From contig JADGKB010000137.1 in NCBI GenBank assembly GCA_027604185.1, positions 1 through 32,347 of the forward strand: DNA of 32,347 nucleotides, in the 5' to 3' direction. Below the pieces are notes generated by a model. That model did no database searches and was not told the origin of the DNA. It was given only the letters and a program-made list of their open reading frames with translations. Of this stretch, positions 1 through 9,700 are shown one piece after another. Numbering within the stretch: the first letter of the stretch is position 1; each line of letters starts with the position of its first letter. This DNA is from Boothiomyces macroporosus (taxonomy: Eukaryota; Chytridiomycota; Chytridiomycetes; Rhizophydiales; Terramycetaceae). A program made the translations under genes and the position numbers.

Positions 1-859
1 ACTTGCAGTCCCAGGGACATCCGTTTTCCTTTAACCATTTCATATTCTCCAAGCTTCCTTGTTTTGTCGCAGAATGAAATGTTCTTTCATCCCAAGGACA
101 TCCTTTTTGTATTAACCATTTCATATTTTCCAAGTTGCCGTTTTCAGCTGCGGCTATAAATGCTTCTTCATTCCAGGGACATCTATTTTGCTTTAACCAT
201 TGCATATTTTGCAAGTTTCCCTCATATGCAGCAGGAGCGAATGTATATTCATCCCAATGACACCCATTTTCCTTTAACCATTTCATATTCTCCAAGTTCC
301 CGTATCTTGCAGCAAAATAAAACGTGCATCGACTCCATGGACAACCATTCTGTAACAACCATTTCATATTATCCAGGCTCCCATTCTTTGCGGCAGAGTC
401 AAAAGTATATTCATCCCAATGACACCCATTTTCCTTTAACCATTTCATATTTTCCAAGTTGCCGTTTTCAGCTGCAGAATCAAACGTGAGCGTATCCCAC
501 GGACATCCATTATCTAGTAGCCATTTCATATTATCCAAATTTCCGTTAACCGCTGCCGCCATAAACGCTTCTTCATCCCAAGGACATCCATTCTCTAATA
601 ACCATTTCATACTATCCAAGTTTCCACTCCAGCTTGCATTCATAAAGGTATCTTTATTCAGTAACCTTCCTTTTCCGAATAACCACTTCATATTCTCCAA
701 GTTTCCCTGCTCTGCTGCTTCGTCGATTTTAAAATACTCGGTTCTGCTCTTTACGTAATTGCTTTGCAGTTCCCTGGTATTTATTAGAGTATCCTCGTCG
801 CACAGTAACCAAATTCTATCCCAAATTTCTGATGGCAGTGCTGTGGTTTGGGATTGCAT
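1..859 (-). CDS. F-box-like / ankyrin-repeat protein, 3' end beyond window
   Basis: Reading the reverse strand from the ATG at 859 gives an open frame with no stop to the window edge (286 codons). The first ~40 residues (starting MQSQTTALPSEIWDRIWLL) resemble a degenerate F-box. About nine tandem repeats of 27 residues (81 bp) follow, each close to NGNLENMKWLxENGCPWDE plus a TF.xAA segment. This is the ankyrin variety with the WL..NGCPWD signature known from giant viruses, amoebae and oomycetes. The family usually makes protein-binding surfaces, and F-box plus ankyrin proteins are typically SCF ubiquitin-ligase adaptors; that role is inference here. The repeats are very uniform, suggesting recent expansion. 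No intron is needed. The C-terminus is not in the window. Confidence 0.85.
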   Translation of the reverse strand, partial: MQSQTTALPSEIWDRIWLLCDEDTLINTRELQSNYVKSRTEYFKIDEAAEQGNLENMKWLFGKGRLLNKDTFMNASWSGNLDSMKWLLENGCPWDEEAFMAAAVNGNLDNMKWLLDNGCPWDTLTFDSAAENGNLENMKWLKENGCHWDEYTFDSAAKNGSLDNMKWLLQNGCPWSRCTFYFAARYGNLENMKWLKENGCHWDEYTFAPAAYEGNLQNMQWLKQNRCPWNEEAFIAAAENGNLENMKWLIQKGCPWDERTFHSATKQGSLENMKWLKENGCPWDCK

Positions 860-965
860 AATAATTTTTTGGAAGGAATGAATGTCACAAGATGCCAGTG
901 TCGAATATCCAACATGGTTTACTCATTAATAAAGATTAGTTTAGTATACTCATCATTATTTCAAA

Positions 966-1311
966 TCAATGATTTCCATCTCTAATAGGCACATTTGTGC
1001 TTTTAGAGTTTCTAGGGGCTTGAGAGATATTCTTAGATTCATGAGGTGAATTCCTGTCATCACTCTTTAATCCATTGTTCCAACTTGAAAGAGAAGAAAC
1101 AGAATAGCGTTTAGCAACCATTGGACAGAGAAATTCAAGCTGGGCAGCCAAATCATCCAAGTCGTTGATTCAGCTATCCCGTCAGCTACTTTTTGGTTCA
1201 AAACTCGTTGGCAGTCAGTATAAGATCGCCATTTAATACTGCATTCAGGGTTTTAAAAGTTTTAGAGTCTTTTAGCTCCTGCAGACGCTTCAAAGCCTTT
1301 TCAATAGTGGT
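966..1311 (-). pseudogene. Possible decayed small coding region
   Basis: Three short reverse-strand stretches in different frames look coding. The 5' part contains IEKALKRLQELKDSKTFKTL, the middle contains TDCQRVLNQKVADGIAES, and the 3' part contains LDDLAAQLEFLCPMVAKRYS followed by a hydrophilic tail that stops at 966. They could join into one mostly helical protein, but stops and frame changes lie between them. None of the junctions offers a 19-22 nt GTA...AG intron that restores a frame, and there is no convincing ATG. I read it as a gene remnant. The product is not recognised. It could also be chance. Confidence 0.25.
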
Positions 1312-1881
1312 AGCTATGGAATGAAATATTGGTCAGCAAGAATAACCTGTTGTATTAATATAGTAATTATTAAAAGCAAAGAAATTGCTTTCCAAGAAGG
1401 AATGTTTTAGTGCTGGTATTTGGTTGCCAAACTGTTTGTATTTATATCCCATTTACTCTTTGATATTACTTCCAATTGTACTATCTAATGGTTCTGCTTG
1501 ATATTTCTTTGATGGTTCTATTTAGCTCCTAAATATAATAGTTTGCTGACATCCATTTGGTTTCAAATTAGTTTTTCACATAGCACTCTGGAGCGCTACT
1601 CGATGGGGTTTGTTTCCTTTTATATTTTGAACCAAGTACTAACTTCCACTTCTTTCAACAAATCTTTGACAGGAACAAATGTAATAATTTGGTTCCAACA
1701 GTACAATCAAGTGGCTCTACATGCGACTCTAACTATCAGTTTTTAACACCTTTAACATCTACATTTTAGATGGTGGTTTAGATTTACTAACAAACTTTCC
1801 TTTAAAACGTTAGACTGATTAAAAATTGAGCACCGCGTAATTATTGAGACCCTGTAGATAAAATAATATTTATTACATATA
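1312..1881. other. Gap without recognisable gene
   Basis: About 570 bp lying between two decayed reverse-strand regions. A forward open frame at 1543-1746 has no family resemblance and unfavourable composition. I see no RNA gene or mobile element. It may be further degraded accessory sequence. Confidence 0.4.
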
Positions 1882-2770
1882 CTACTGGCGAGTTTTAACT
1901 CTTTTGCCTGAGATTGGGGGCGTTGGTCCAAAGCAACGTCTGAGTTCAGTAAGGGAATCATCAATATTTAACGCGTTTAAATCCTTGCTGGATGCTCTTG
2001 GAGAGACAGATTTGATGGTAGTCATAAACCAAGCAAACCAACGAAGGATTTAAGACAAAGAAGAGCTTGAGTTGTAAGTACCATCATTTCCAACTTTAAG
2101 AGTTCGATATCAGAAGCATACACAACACCATCGGTATCAATTGCAAAGAAGCAAAATAGAAGCCCATTTGTAAGCACAGCAAACACAGGAGTGTTCTTCC
2201 CAGCTGCCAGTCGTTTTCTGAGTAAACAACCAGCTTCGCAAAGGACTTGTGGGACTGCACTATCAGGCCATTCCTTTTTTGCCTCCAATACCAGAAGAAA
2301 GGAGTCCATGTTATCCACTGATTTGGTTTTTGAAGACCCAAACATATAATCCACATCACCAGTATACCCAAATCCCGTCCCTTCCCAGTCATTCTCAACT
2401 CCACAAAACCCCAAGTTATCATTGGTTTCACTCAATAAGACCTCAGTTAGAATAGCATCAATAACAATTCGGCAAGCTTTTTCGTTGTCCAATACCCAAA
2501 CACTCTTGATTCTGTGCAAGTTTTCGCACAAGAAATCACTTGCAGATTGAGCTGCAAATGAAGTTGGAACATGCAGCGAAGGAACATCAACAGTTACATA
2601 ATCAATGTTTAAATTCAAACCATCTTTTCTAATACAGTGGTCAAGAGTGGCAGAGGAGAATAGAACCAAAGGTTTGGAGCCAATAAGAGCTTTGAGAGCT
2701 TTCTTTGTTTGTCTGAGAGCTGACTCTTTTCTTCTATGAGTCGGTTGAGCTTATTGAGTATTTCGTCCAT
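1882..2770 (-). pseudogene. PD-(D/E)XK-like domain protein, probably frameshifted
   Basis: The main open frame (about 2700 down to 2022) encodes a domain with GYTGDVDYMFG, then LLVLEAKKEWPDS, then QVLCEAG. These are spaced like the Asp, ExK and Gln elements of PD-(D/E)XK nucleases and the nuclease-like C-terminal domains of Crinkler-type effectors. The only good ATG (2770) opens a different frame, MDEILNKLNRLIEEKSQLSD, a coiled-coil-like N-terminus. At the other end a third frame continues plausibly (KSVSPRASSKDLNALNIDD) to a TAG at 1882 after the main frame has stopped at 2022. No intron of the local type joins these frames, so two frameshifts are the simplest reading. If the main frame alone is used, it would be a shorter protein with an unclear start. 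Function is unproven. Confidence 0.5.
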
Positions 2771-2898
2771 TCTTTGAAAAGGTGAAATTTCTGTTATACT
2801 GGAAGACTATTCCAAAAAACTAAAAAGTATTTGCTTCAAATTAATCTAGAAGTGGATGAGTTTTGAGTTATCTTGACACCATGATATTTTTTCCCTAA

Positions 2899-3223
2899 AT
2901 GTTGGTCAAATCATTTGAATTCAGTAACCCTAACTAGTAATATAGAGTTCCCTCAAGTCTCGATTTTAATTTTTGGTCTCGTTTTGATCTGCTTACCTAA
3001 TCACCATTCAAGTGGCGGAGAAACATATAAAACCAAATCAGGATTCCTATCGACCATGGAAAAAGATTTGGAATTGAACATATGGGATCCATTGGATGCA
3101 TACCATAGCGGATATACCAAACGGGATGTCTACATTACAGCCCTAGTTGGGGTACTCCTGACTATTATTTGTATCATTTTCACTATTACTATATCCACAA
3201 GACTGTTAAGTATCCACACATAG
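2899..3223 (+). CDS. Small membrane protein, two hydrophobic segments
   Basis: Exons 2899-2923 and 2946-3223, with a 22-nt intron (GTAACC...ATATAG), give a 100-residue protein. Without the splice, the ATG at 2899 runs into a stop after 12 codons. The N-terminal segment VSILIFGLVLICL may be a signal anchor. A hydrophilic stretch of about 50 residues follows, with WDPLDAYHSGYTKRD, and then a strong C-terminal transmembrane helix (YITALVGVLLTIICIIFTI). A small two-pass or signal-plus-anchor protein is likely. I do not recognise the family. It sits downstream of the decayed left-end region. Confidence 0.55.
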
Positions 3224-3457
3224 ACTAATTGATTGTTTTTGCATTAAATAATAAAACCTATTTATACCTCAAGTATTGGATAAAGTTTAACAAACTCTAT
3301 TTCAACAATCAAATAGTCTACTTGAAGGCTGGATGCAATACATGGAGTAAACTTGACTTTGGAGTGGTCACCAAGTACTAGACGTATAAATTCGATTACA
3401 GAGTTATTTGGAAGGATTCTAAAAAGTTTAAACTTTCTGTTTACTTTTTTTCGTGAA

Positions 3458-4256
3458 ATGATCACTGAAAAAGAGGATCAGATTCTAAAGTCGGTCTTGC
3501 TCTATGTAGACTCGCTCAAAGATATCCAAAAAGCCCCGTTCAAGCCTCCCAGTATCCCCATATACATAACAGACAAGTTGTACGATATTCTACAGGAGGA
3601 GGATGACTGGAAACATGACAAAATCACTACACGAAAGTAAACCGTATTAATATAGACGATTGCTCCAACTCAACAGACTGGAAATGCAAAGAAAGAATAC
3701 AAGTCCAGTAAAGAAAAGAACTGCACCAAAGAACGAAAAGGTTGTTGGTGTTGACTTGTTGAAATGGATGGATGAACAATCAGATGAAGAAGAGGAACAA
3801 ATACCCCACTTTTCAAGTAAAAAGAATTCAGAGAATGGCGTAGATTCAAACCAAGTTAAGGAAAGTGCACTTTGTCGCAAGTTGGTATTTCCAGCTCGTA
3901 AAGACTCTCCAACTATTCTAAGAGAGCAGCTCACCCCCACCAAAGGAAAATATCTTGGTCCCAACAGAGTAGAGACAAAATCAGCTCTTGCAAAACCAAA
4001 TCTTTTTAAAGATAATCTCCTAGAGAAACTGCCTATTAATTTCATTGGCAAACCAAGATCAACTCCTCGCAAAGACAAACCAGTTGCAATTACTCGCAAA
4101 GAAGACCAAAGCGAAATGGTGACTCCTCAAAGACGCTCCTCCCGAATCAGGTACAAGATTAAAGAATTCTCTAGTGTAAATAAATCCCCAAAGAGAATCC
4201 CAGACTTGGCGGCAGAATCACCAGTCTCTGTAAAGAAACCCAAATTTACTCTTTAA
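3458..4256 (+). CDS. Basic, low-complexity protein with RRSSRIRYK motif
   Basis: Exons 3458-3636 and 3656-4256, joined across a 19-nt intron (GTAAACC...AATATAG), give 259 residues. The N-terminal ~75 residues are predicted helical and contain DDWKHDKITTRKRLLQLNRL across the splice. The remainder is hydrophilic, with an acidic patch (DEQSDEEEEQ) and many Lys/Arg-Ser/Thr-Pro sites. Near the C-terminus PQRRSSRIRYKIKEF resembles the RRS.R basic motifs of chromatin and kinetochore proteins such as CENP-C, but the resemblance is short and not diagnostic. A nuclear role is inference. The frame stays open upstream to about 3350 without an ATG, so a missed upstream exon is possible. The next gene starts 34 bp downstream. 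Confidence 0.6.
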
Positions 4257-4290
4257 TAAACTTTTTCAAAGCTTAACTCTTAAAAAAAGT

Positions 4291-5109
4291 ATGCACTTTT
4301 ACAAGCAAGATCTCGAATTGCTAAATTCCAAAAACAAGTTTCAAGTAAACCCAAAGAAACTCTTGACCATCAAACCAGACACTCTCTTATCAACCGAACT
4401 CTACTCAACTCTCTACACAGCCATCCAGTACAAATCATCACCAAAATTAACAAAAACACTCCTAACCATAATCTCCAAACGCTTTAATCTGGACACTTTT
4501 AGCGAGAATGGCGAGTTTACTATCTGTGGCAAAGTGTTTGTATTGGATATAGCTGAAAAGTGTCGGTTAACTAGTACGTTTCCTGTTCTAGACCAGTTCT
4601 CCTCTTACTTTGATTCAGTGATAAACAATTTTCCCAAACTATTCAAAGCTATTGAACAACTGTCTTATTTTGATGCTGATCCGGAAAGATACCATAAATA
4701 CGTTGAATTCATTACTGGATGGAAAGGAGACTTGTTTAAGGAATGTATGGGGCCTAGTTTAGAGATTCAAGGAATTAAAGGAAAGATTGTAATGGAAGAG
4801 CAGTTGGTGCTTTATCTGGACGAGTGTGTTACTATACCTGCTGGATTGTTTAGTGAATTTGATATACAAGCGAATAGGTTTGAATATGACGAAAATACGA
4901 TTAGTTTGGTTAATAGGCTGGTTATGGTTAAAGGATTGTATGTCCTGGAATGGAGAGGATTGGATTGTCTAGTTTTAATAATCTCTCAAAACGTGGAACG
5001 CTTCTATTGTCTGTTTGCAAATGATATTCAAGTATTTCAGGACGAAAATCTCTCCCAGCTAGTTGCTACTTGCTCTGATTTGAATCAAGTTTACAAATTA
5101 ATAAATTAG
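4291..5109 (+). CDS. Conserved-looking protein of unknown function, 272 aa
   Basis: An uninterrupted ATG-to-stop frame of 272 residues, begun at the first ATG after the preceding gene. It has no signal peptide and no transmembrane segment. The composition is that of a globular, mixed alpha/beta protein, with a helical first half (e.g. ELYSTLYTAIQYKSSPKLTK) and a second half richer in beta strands (LVLYLDECVTIPAGL, RLVMVKGLYVLEWRG). I do not recognise a family. It is one of few longer genes here without an intron. It is convergent with the eEF3 gene, whose stop is 17 bp away. Confidence 0.7.
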   Translation: MHFYKQDLELLNSKNKFQVNPKKLLTIKPDTLLSTELYSTLYTAIQYKSSPKLTKTLLTIISKRFNLDTFSENGEFTICGKVFVLDIAEKCRLTSTFPVLDQFSSYFDSVINNFPKLFKAIEQLSYFDADPERYHKYVEFITGWKGDLFKECMGPSLEIQGIKGKIVMEEQLVLYLDECVTIPAGLFSEFDIQANRFEYDENTISLVNRLVMVKGLYVLEWRGLDCLVLIISQNVERFYCLFANDIQVFQDENLSQLVATCSDLNQVYKLIN

Positions 5110-5126
5110 AATGCAGATGGATTATA

Positions 5127-8100
5127 TTAATTGTAGAGTTCCTTTTCATTTGCAAACTCGTCTTCATCAGAATCCAATTCTTCACCCTTGTCAATCTTGG
5201 CCTTGATCTTTTTAATCATGGCTTTTTCTTCTCTCTTGTTGAGCTTCTTTTTCTGTTTCACTTGGACAGTGTTACCAGTGGCATCAACAATAGATTCGAT
5301 ATTAACTTGGTCATTGATCTTGTCGTCTTGACGGTCCATCCATCCAGATTGTCCCTTGGTGGTCAAGTGACCGGCATCCATAACCCATTCTTCAGTACAT
5401 AGAGTAGAGACGAATTCATTGTGGTGGGAAATAATAACTACACCACCTTGGTATGCCTCGATAGCAGATGCCAATGCACCCAAAGATTCACGATCCAAGT
5501 AGTTGGTAGGTTCGTCCAAAATCAAAATGTGAGGTTCGTTCCATAGAGCAGCAGCCAAAACGACCTTGACCTTTTGACCCCCAGACAATGCACCCATACG
5601 AGTGTGGGATGCGAATTCTGGCTCCAAACCAACATCATTGAGATGCTTTTCAACGTTGACAGATGAAAGAGCTCTCATTTGTAAACCAGATGATTGTGCA
5701 ATACGCATATCAATTGCTTTACATGCCTTTTCCCAACCTTGCTTGATCAAGGTCTTGTGTGGAACATAGGTACCATCAGCAGTTGGTGCTTCGTTCAAGA
5801 AACGGACCTCATATTCAAAGTCACCACCCTTTGCCTTTCTACGAGTACCAGCAACAGTTGCAATAGTCTTCTTGACCATCTTGCCAGTAGCAGGATCTTT
5901 CCATTCAAATGGAGTCTTTTGAAGCTTTTCTTCTTCAGGAGTGTATGCCTATCATTAATTGAGTATTACCATAGAGACTTTGACCAAAGATTCTTTATCT
6001 TCACCAGTTTCGTATCTCCATCTGATATATTCGTTAGGAGTCTTTTCCAAGTGGGCTTCAATGTGGTGGAAGGCGTGTTGAGCGACATAAGCAACACGAG
6101 CATTAGGATGCATCCATACATCACCTTCTTGTGGAACGACTTCACCAGTCAAAACTTTAATCATGGTAGACTTTCCGGCACCGTTTTCACCTACACAACC
6201 GACTCTGGAAGCCATGGATACTTGAATGGAAATATCGTACAAAGTTGGCTTGTCGTTACCTGGATAGGTAAAGTAACAGTGAGACATTTTCATCAAAGCT
6301 CTGGAACGGGACTTGATACCTTCAATAGCACCAGGTTGTGGGAAACTAGATTAGTGAATAACTTACGTAAACTTGAGCTTGGAAGATTTGATGTTAAAGT
6401 ATGACTGAGCTTCTGGGTGAGCTTTGATAAAGTCATCAAGAGTTCCCTTAAATTGCTTAAGCTTAAGGTTCTTGATTTGGATGTAACTGGTACAGCAGTC
6501 TCTCAAGAATCCAGAGTCGTGAGATACCATGATACAGGTTACGTTGGTCAAGGAGTTGATGTAGTTCTTTACCCAAGCGACGTTGATGACATCCAAGTGG
6601 TTAGTAGGTTCATCCAAAAGCAGGATTTCTGCCTTTTGTAACATACAACGAGCCATAGCCAATTTCATTCTCCAACCACCAGAAAGGGAAGATACAGGGT
6701 GGGTTGGCTTGGCTTTACCGTCTGGAGTGAAACCGACTGTAGCCATGATGGACAATACTTCTTCTTTTGGAATACCTTCCAAGGCAGGATCAGCCATGAT
6801 ATAATCAACGCAAGAAAGATGGGACAATTCTCCCAAGATATCGGCTTCAACAAACACAGTCTTTACTTCGGCTGGGTCAGGGAAACCTTCGACAGATCCG
6901 TTAGCAATGGCACGCATGAGAGTGGTTTTACCAGAATCGTTACCACCAAGCAAACCATACTTTCCACCTCTCATCAATCTGAGTTTAGTGTTGTGCAAAA
7001 GAATCTTTGTACCGTAAGCCAGAGTGAATTGGCAGTTACACAATTCAAGTGCTGGATCGTCATCTTCTTCGTCCTTTCCAGGTAATGGTTTTGCCATGGC
7101 TTCACATTCAGTTCTGAGCTTGTCGATAATTGAAGCTGCTTTTTGCTTGTCAATAACTGCCAAATGCTCTTCAATTTCCTTCCAGTGAGACTTGTTGAAC
7201 TTGCGAACGGTCATCAATGAGCAACACAAGCTTGCAACATGGGAAAGGTATGAATCAGCTCCCTTGGCAGAGATTTTGCTCTTGATTGCTTCAAGGACAC
7301 GGGAGTGTTCAATGTGCTGTTGTCTTGATTGAGCTTCTTCTACTTGAGCATTCAAGGATCTCAATTGAGCAACAGATCTTTCAGCAATGTTTCTGGCTTC
7401 AGGGTCAGAAACCATATCAGCAGCCTTTTCCAAAACAGGCATAAGCAAAGGCATGAATGGAGCAGCGTCCAATGGATCATCAACCAATCTAGACATGTTA
7501 TCAATGATAACAGCAGATTGACGGACGGTGGCTTTTGAGCGAGAGTTCAAACCTAATATTAGAAAATACTGTACCTTTAATCAGCAATGGAGTGACCATG
7601 GCTAATGCTGGGGATTCTACAGATTGTACAAAAGTAACACCAGCCAATTTGTGCATGATTTCTTCAGTTTCTTCAGGGTGGGTAATAGAACGCAGGATAT
7701 CGCTAGTCAAATGTTCAATATCTCTATTACCAACAACATCACAAACAGCAACCATGGCAGCTTCAGCGGCAGCGCAAACTTCAGCTTTAAGATCTACGAC
7801 ACACTTTGATACTTCTGGAACTACTGATGGAAGAGCATATCCAAGTTGTTCTGGAGCATGATCGCCAAAACCAGTAATGGCGTTCAAAGCAGCAACACGA
7901 GTTTGCCATCTACACTTGATATCAAGCGCCTGGAACAAGTATGGAAGTAATTCGGGCACAGCGTTAGGAGAAATCTTGTCAGTGATAGCTTTCACGGCTG
8001 CTTGCGCATTAGCGACAGTTTCAGGGGTGGCCTTCTTGTCACCGCAAGCATTGAGAACATCTGGCAAGGTTTTGATCAAATATGGTTGAGCTCTGATCAT

Positions 8101-8289
8101 ATCTTTGTTTGCAAGCTCTTCAAAGACTTTCAAAGCGTGGTTGGCAGCAGTTTGATCCTTCTTGTCCAACTTGGCAACTTTTTCGTTCATCAGATTGACA
8201 ATGTTTTCTAGGATAGAGAGATCTGATTTGCATGCATTCAGAATCTCTGTTGCAGAAGAATTGATATTGAGTTTGCCTACTGAGCTCAT
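5127..8289 (-). CDS. TEF3: Translation elongation factor 3 (eEF3), ABC-F-like ATPase
   Basis: Four exons: complement(5127-5948, 5970-6345, 6367-7552, 7575-8289), with introns of 21, 21 and 22 nt, encode 1032 residues, the usual eEF3 length. eEF3 is a ribosome-bound ATPase that promotes E-site tRNA release. The N-terminal ~310 residues form HEAT repeats. The first ABC domain has its P-loop at ~441-449 (GGNDSGKTT), LSGGW at ~529 and LLDEPTNHLD at ~549. The second has GENGAGKST at ~686, a chromodomain-like insert (~783-845), LSGGQ at ~880 and LDEPTNYLD. The tail is Lys-rich then acidic. The first P-loop deviates from GPNGCGKST. The start MSSVGKLN is the first ATG; a TATA-like TATTTAAA lies about 30-40 nt upstream. 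Identification is firm. Confidence 0.97.
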
Positions 8290-9287
8290 CTTTGGTAAAC
8301 GAAAAATCTTGAATCATTTTTTAAATAGCCTCTCGCGCAAGCCACCGTTCATGAAGTTCATGTGATACTGACTAATGAGGGGCTATTGAAGTAGTACAAG
8401 TAGTCTTGTGATTGGTGCATTGACAATTTCAGAGAAATATAAGCGAGTTTATCTTGATAGATTATCGCATATTGTGCCCGGCATCATTTACCTTACTTTA
8501 TGCATCCAGATGGCAAGTGAATCATGCTCCGTCATCTGAGTGCTGGTAATACGATGGCGCCCTTGCTTTTTTGGTCTTTGATTAGTACTCTTATTGAATC
8601 TCTCTATAAATAGGACTCGAATAGACTATTAGAACCAGATTATGATTCGGAAATAGTTGAAGTTTGTTGGGAGAGCGAAAGGCCTTTTGTGTCGAGTTTG
8701 TAGGATGAAGGCTATTGGAGAACAGAAACCGCAGCTAATCTCAGTCAGAAGGTATGGTTAGCGTAGCTGCTTTCGGGTTTTATGGAAACCTAGAGATCGA
8801 CCAGGGTCTACATTAGTCGATTCTGTATTCGCTCTTGCTGTATTACTTTGAACTTGTAATTATCTCTCTTAAGGTCCACTGCAGGAAAATGTAAAGAAAC
8901 GTGTGCATGAATTTCAAGAGAAACGTGGGCAAAGAGATTGCATAACATCAAACTGGCCATAAAGAATAGTACCATCAATTCCACTGTCATTTTATCAGCT
9001 TGAACAAACTATCATTTGGAAAAACTTCTACTAGTGAAGGGGATAAATTTAGAGTAACAAGAGGGTTTAGCAAAGTTATTGAAGTTTCAGTTCATAGTTC
9101 TTTTGCACAGGGTGGAATCGAATGCTTAGACTACACTTGTCAAGGTTTTATTATTGACATTAAATATACTCTATAAAATTATATTTAATCAAGATATTAT
9201 TTATCCATTTGATAGTGTTCGTTACGAGATAATCTGTTTATACAATTTACAGACTTAAACAGATTAAAGATGGTGAGTGAATCAGTG
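8290..9287. other. Long gap, mostly without recognisable genes
   Basis: About 1 kb between eEF3 and the truncated seven-TM copy, long for this otherwise compact window. It must hold the eEF3 promoter. A TATA-like CTATAAATAG lies near 8602-8611 on the forward strand with no open frame downstream, so an unrecognised noncoding transcript from about 8630 is possible but unproven. I found no tRNA or snRNA signature. The one coding candidate is listed separately (8808-8990). Confidence 0.4.
8808..8990 (-). CDS. Candidate small secreted peptide
   Basis: A 60-codon frame begins at an ATG (8990). It starts with a plausible signal peptide (MTVELMVLFFMASLMLCNLF, then AHVSLEIHAH) and continues as a short basic peptide ending QERIQNRLM. 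No family is recognised and there is no independent support. The 3' part includes a possible donor (GTAATACAG) whose use would alter the C-terminus. A chance open frame cannot be excluded. Confidence 0.28.
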   Translation of the reverse strand: MTVELMVLFFMASLMLCNLFAHVSLEIHAHVSLHFPAVDLKRDNYKFKVIQQERIQNRLM

Positions 9288-9700
9288 AATAATTTCTGCT
9301 ATGGATTCTCTTGTTTGACTTGATTCCAATAATTATTATGCTATACAGGATACTATTGCAGTATGGGTTTGAAACTAAAGGCTTTGATTTGATATGCAAG
9401 TATAAAACTCCAATTTTTATCATAGTAGTTGAGATTATTGGAACAGTTGGATACGCGATTCTGTACTATCTTTATGCACTGACAAATGTACTCTATAGTG
9501 ATCAAAACAAACTTGGAATTCAAGGTGTGTTTGCCCTACTAGAGCAGCTGCAAATTACTGGAACCCTGTTGCTTTACTCTTATTTGAGATACTTTGCTGA
9601 AGAATTAGTACGCACACCGACAAACAAGAGACTGGCTCCAACGACTGAAAAGTCTATTCAAGAGCCTCCAACCGTAAAAATGACTGATCTTAATGGATGA
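9288..9700 (+). pseudogene. Truncated tandem copy of the seven-TM gene
   Basis: This stretch encodes the last ~135 residues of a protein very similar to the C-terminal third of the next gene: FDLIPIIIMLYRILLQY against FDLIPIIVMLYKILLQF, then TM6 and TM7 (GTLLLYSYLRYFAEELV against GTLLLYRYLAFFTEQLV). Homology begins near 9288 (NNFCYGFSC aligned with RNFYRGTSF), where the frame needs a one-base shift before FDLIP. The ectodomain and TM1-4 are missing. The copy ends at TGA 9698-9700, overlapping the ATG of the intact gene. A tandem duplication with loss of the 5' two-thirds is the simplest history. The fragment could still be translated from ATG 9340. Confidence 0.65.

Noticed and set aside
966..1311. 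Assignment of the remnant to a DASH-complex (Dad2-like) subunit
   Set aside because: Only a vague helical pattern supports it; the frames are broken and no diagnostic residue is present.
3262..3465. Reverse open frame of 67 codons with protein-like composition
   Set aside because: It starts with GTG, has no upstream ATG exon, and overlaps the 5' end of the better supported forward gene at 3458.
5694..8365. Several forward open frames antisense to eEF3
   Set aside because: They are shadows of the strongly coding reverse strand; the eEF3 reading is unambiguous over the whole stretch.
8600..8830. Possible snRNA or tRNA gene after a TATA-like box
   Set aside because: No U1, U2, U4, U5 or U6 core sequence and no tRNA A/B boxes or T-loop were found.
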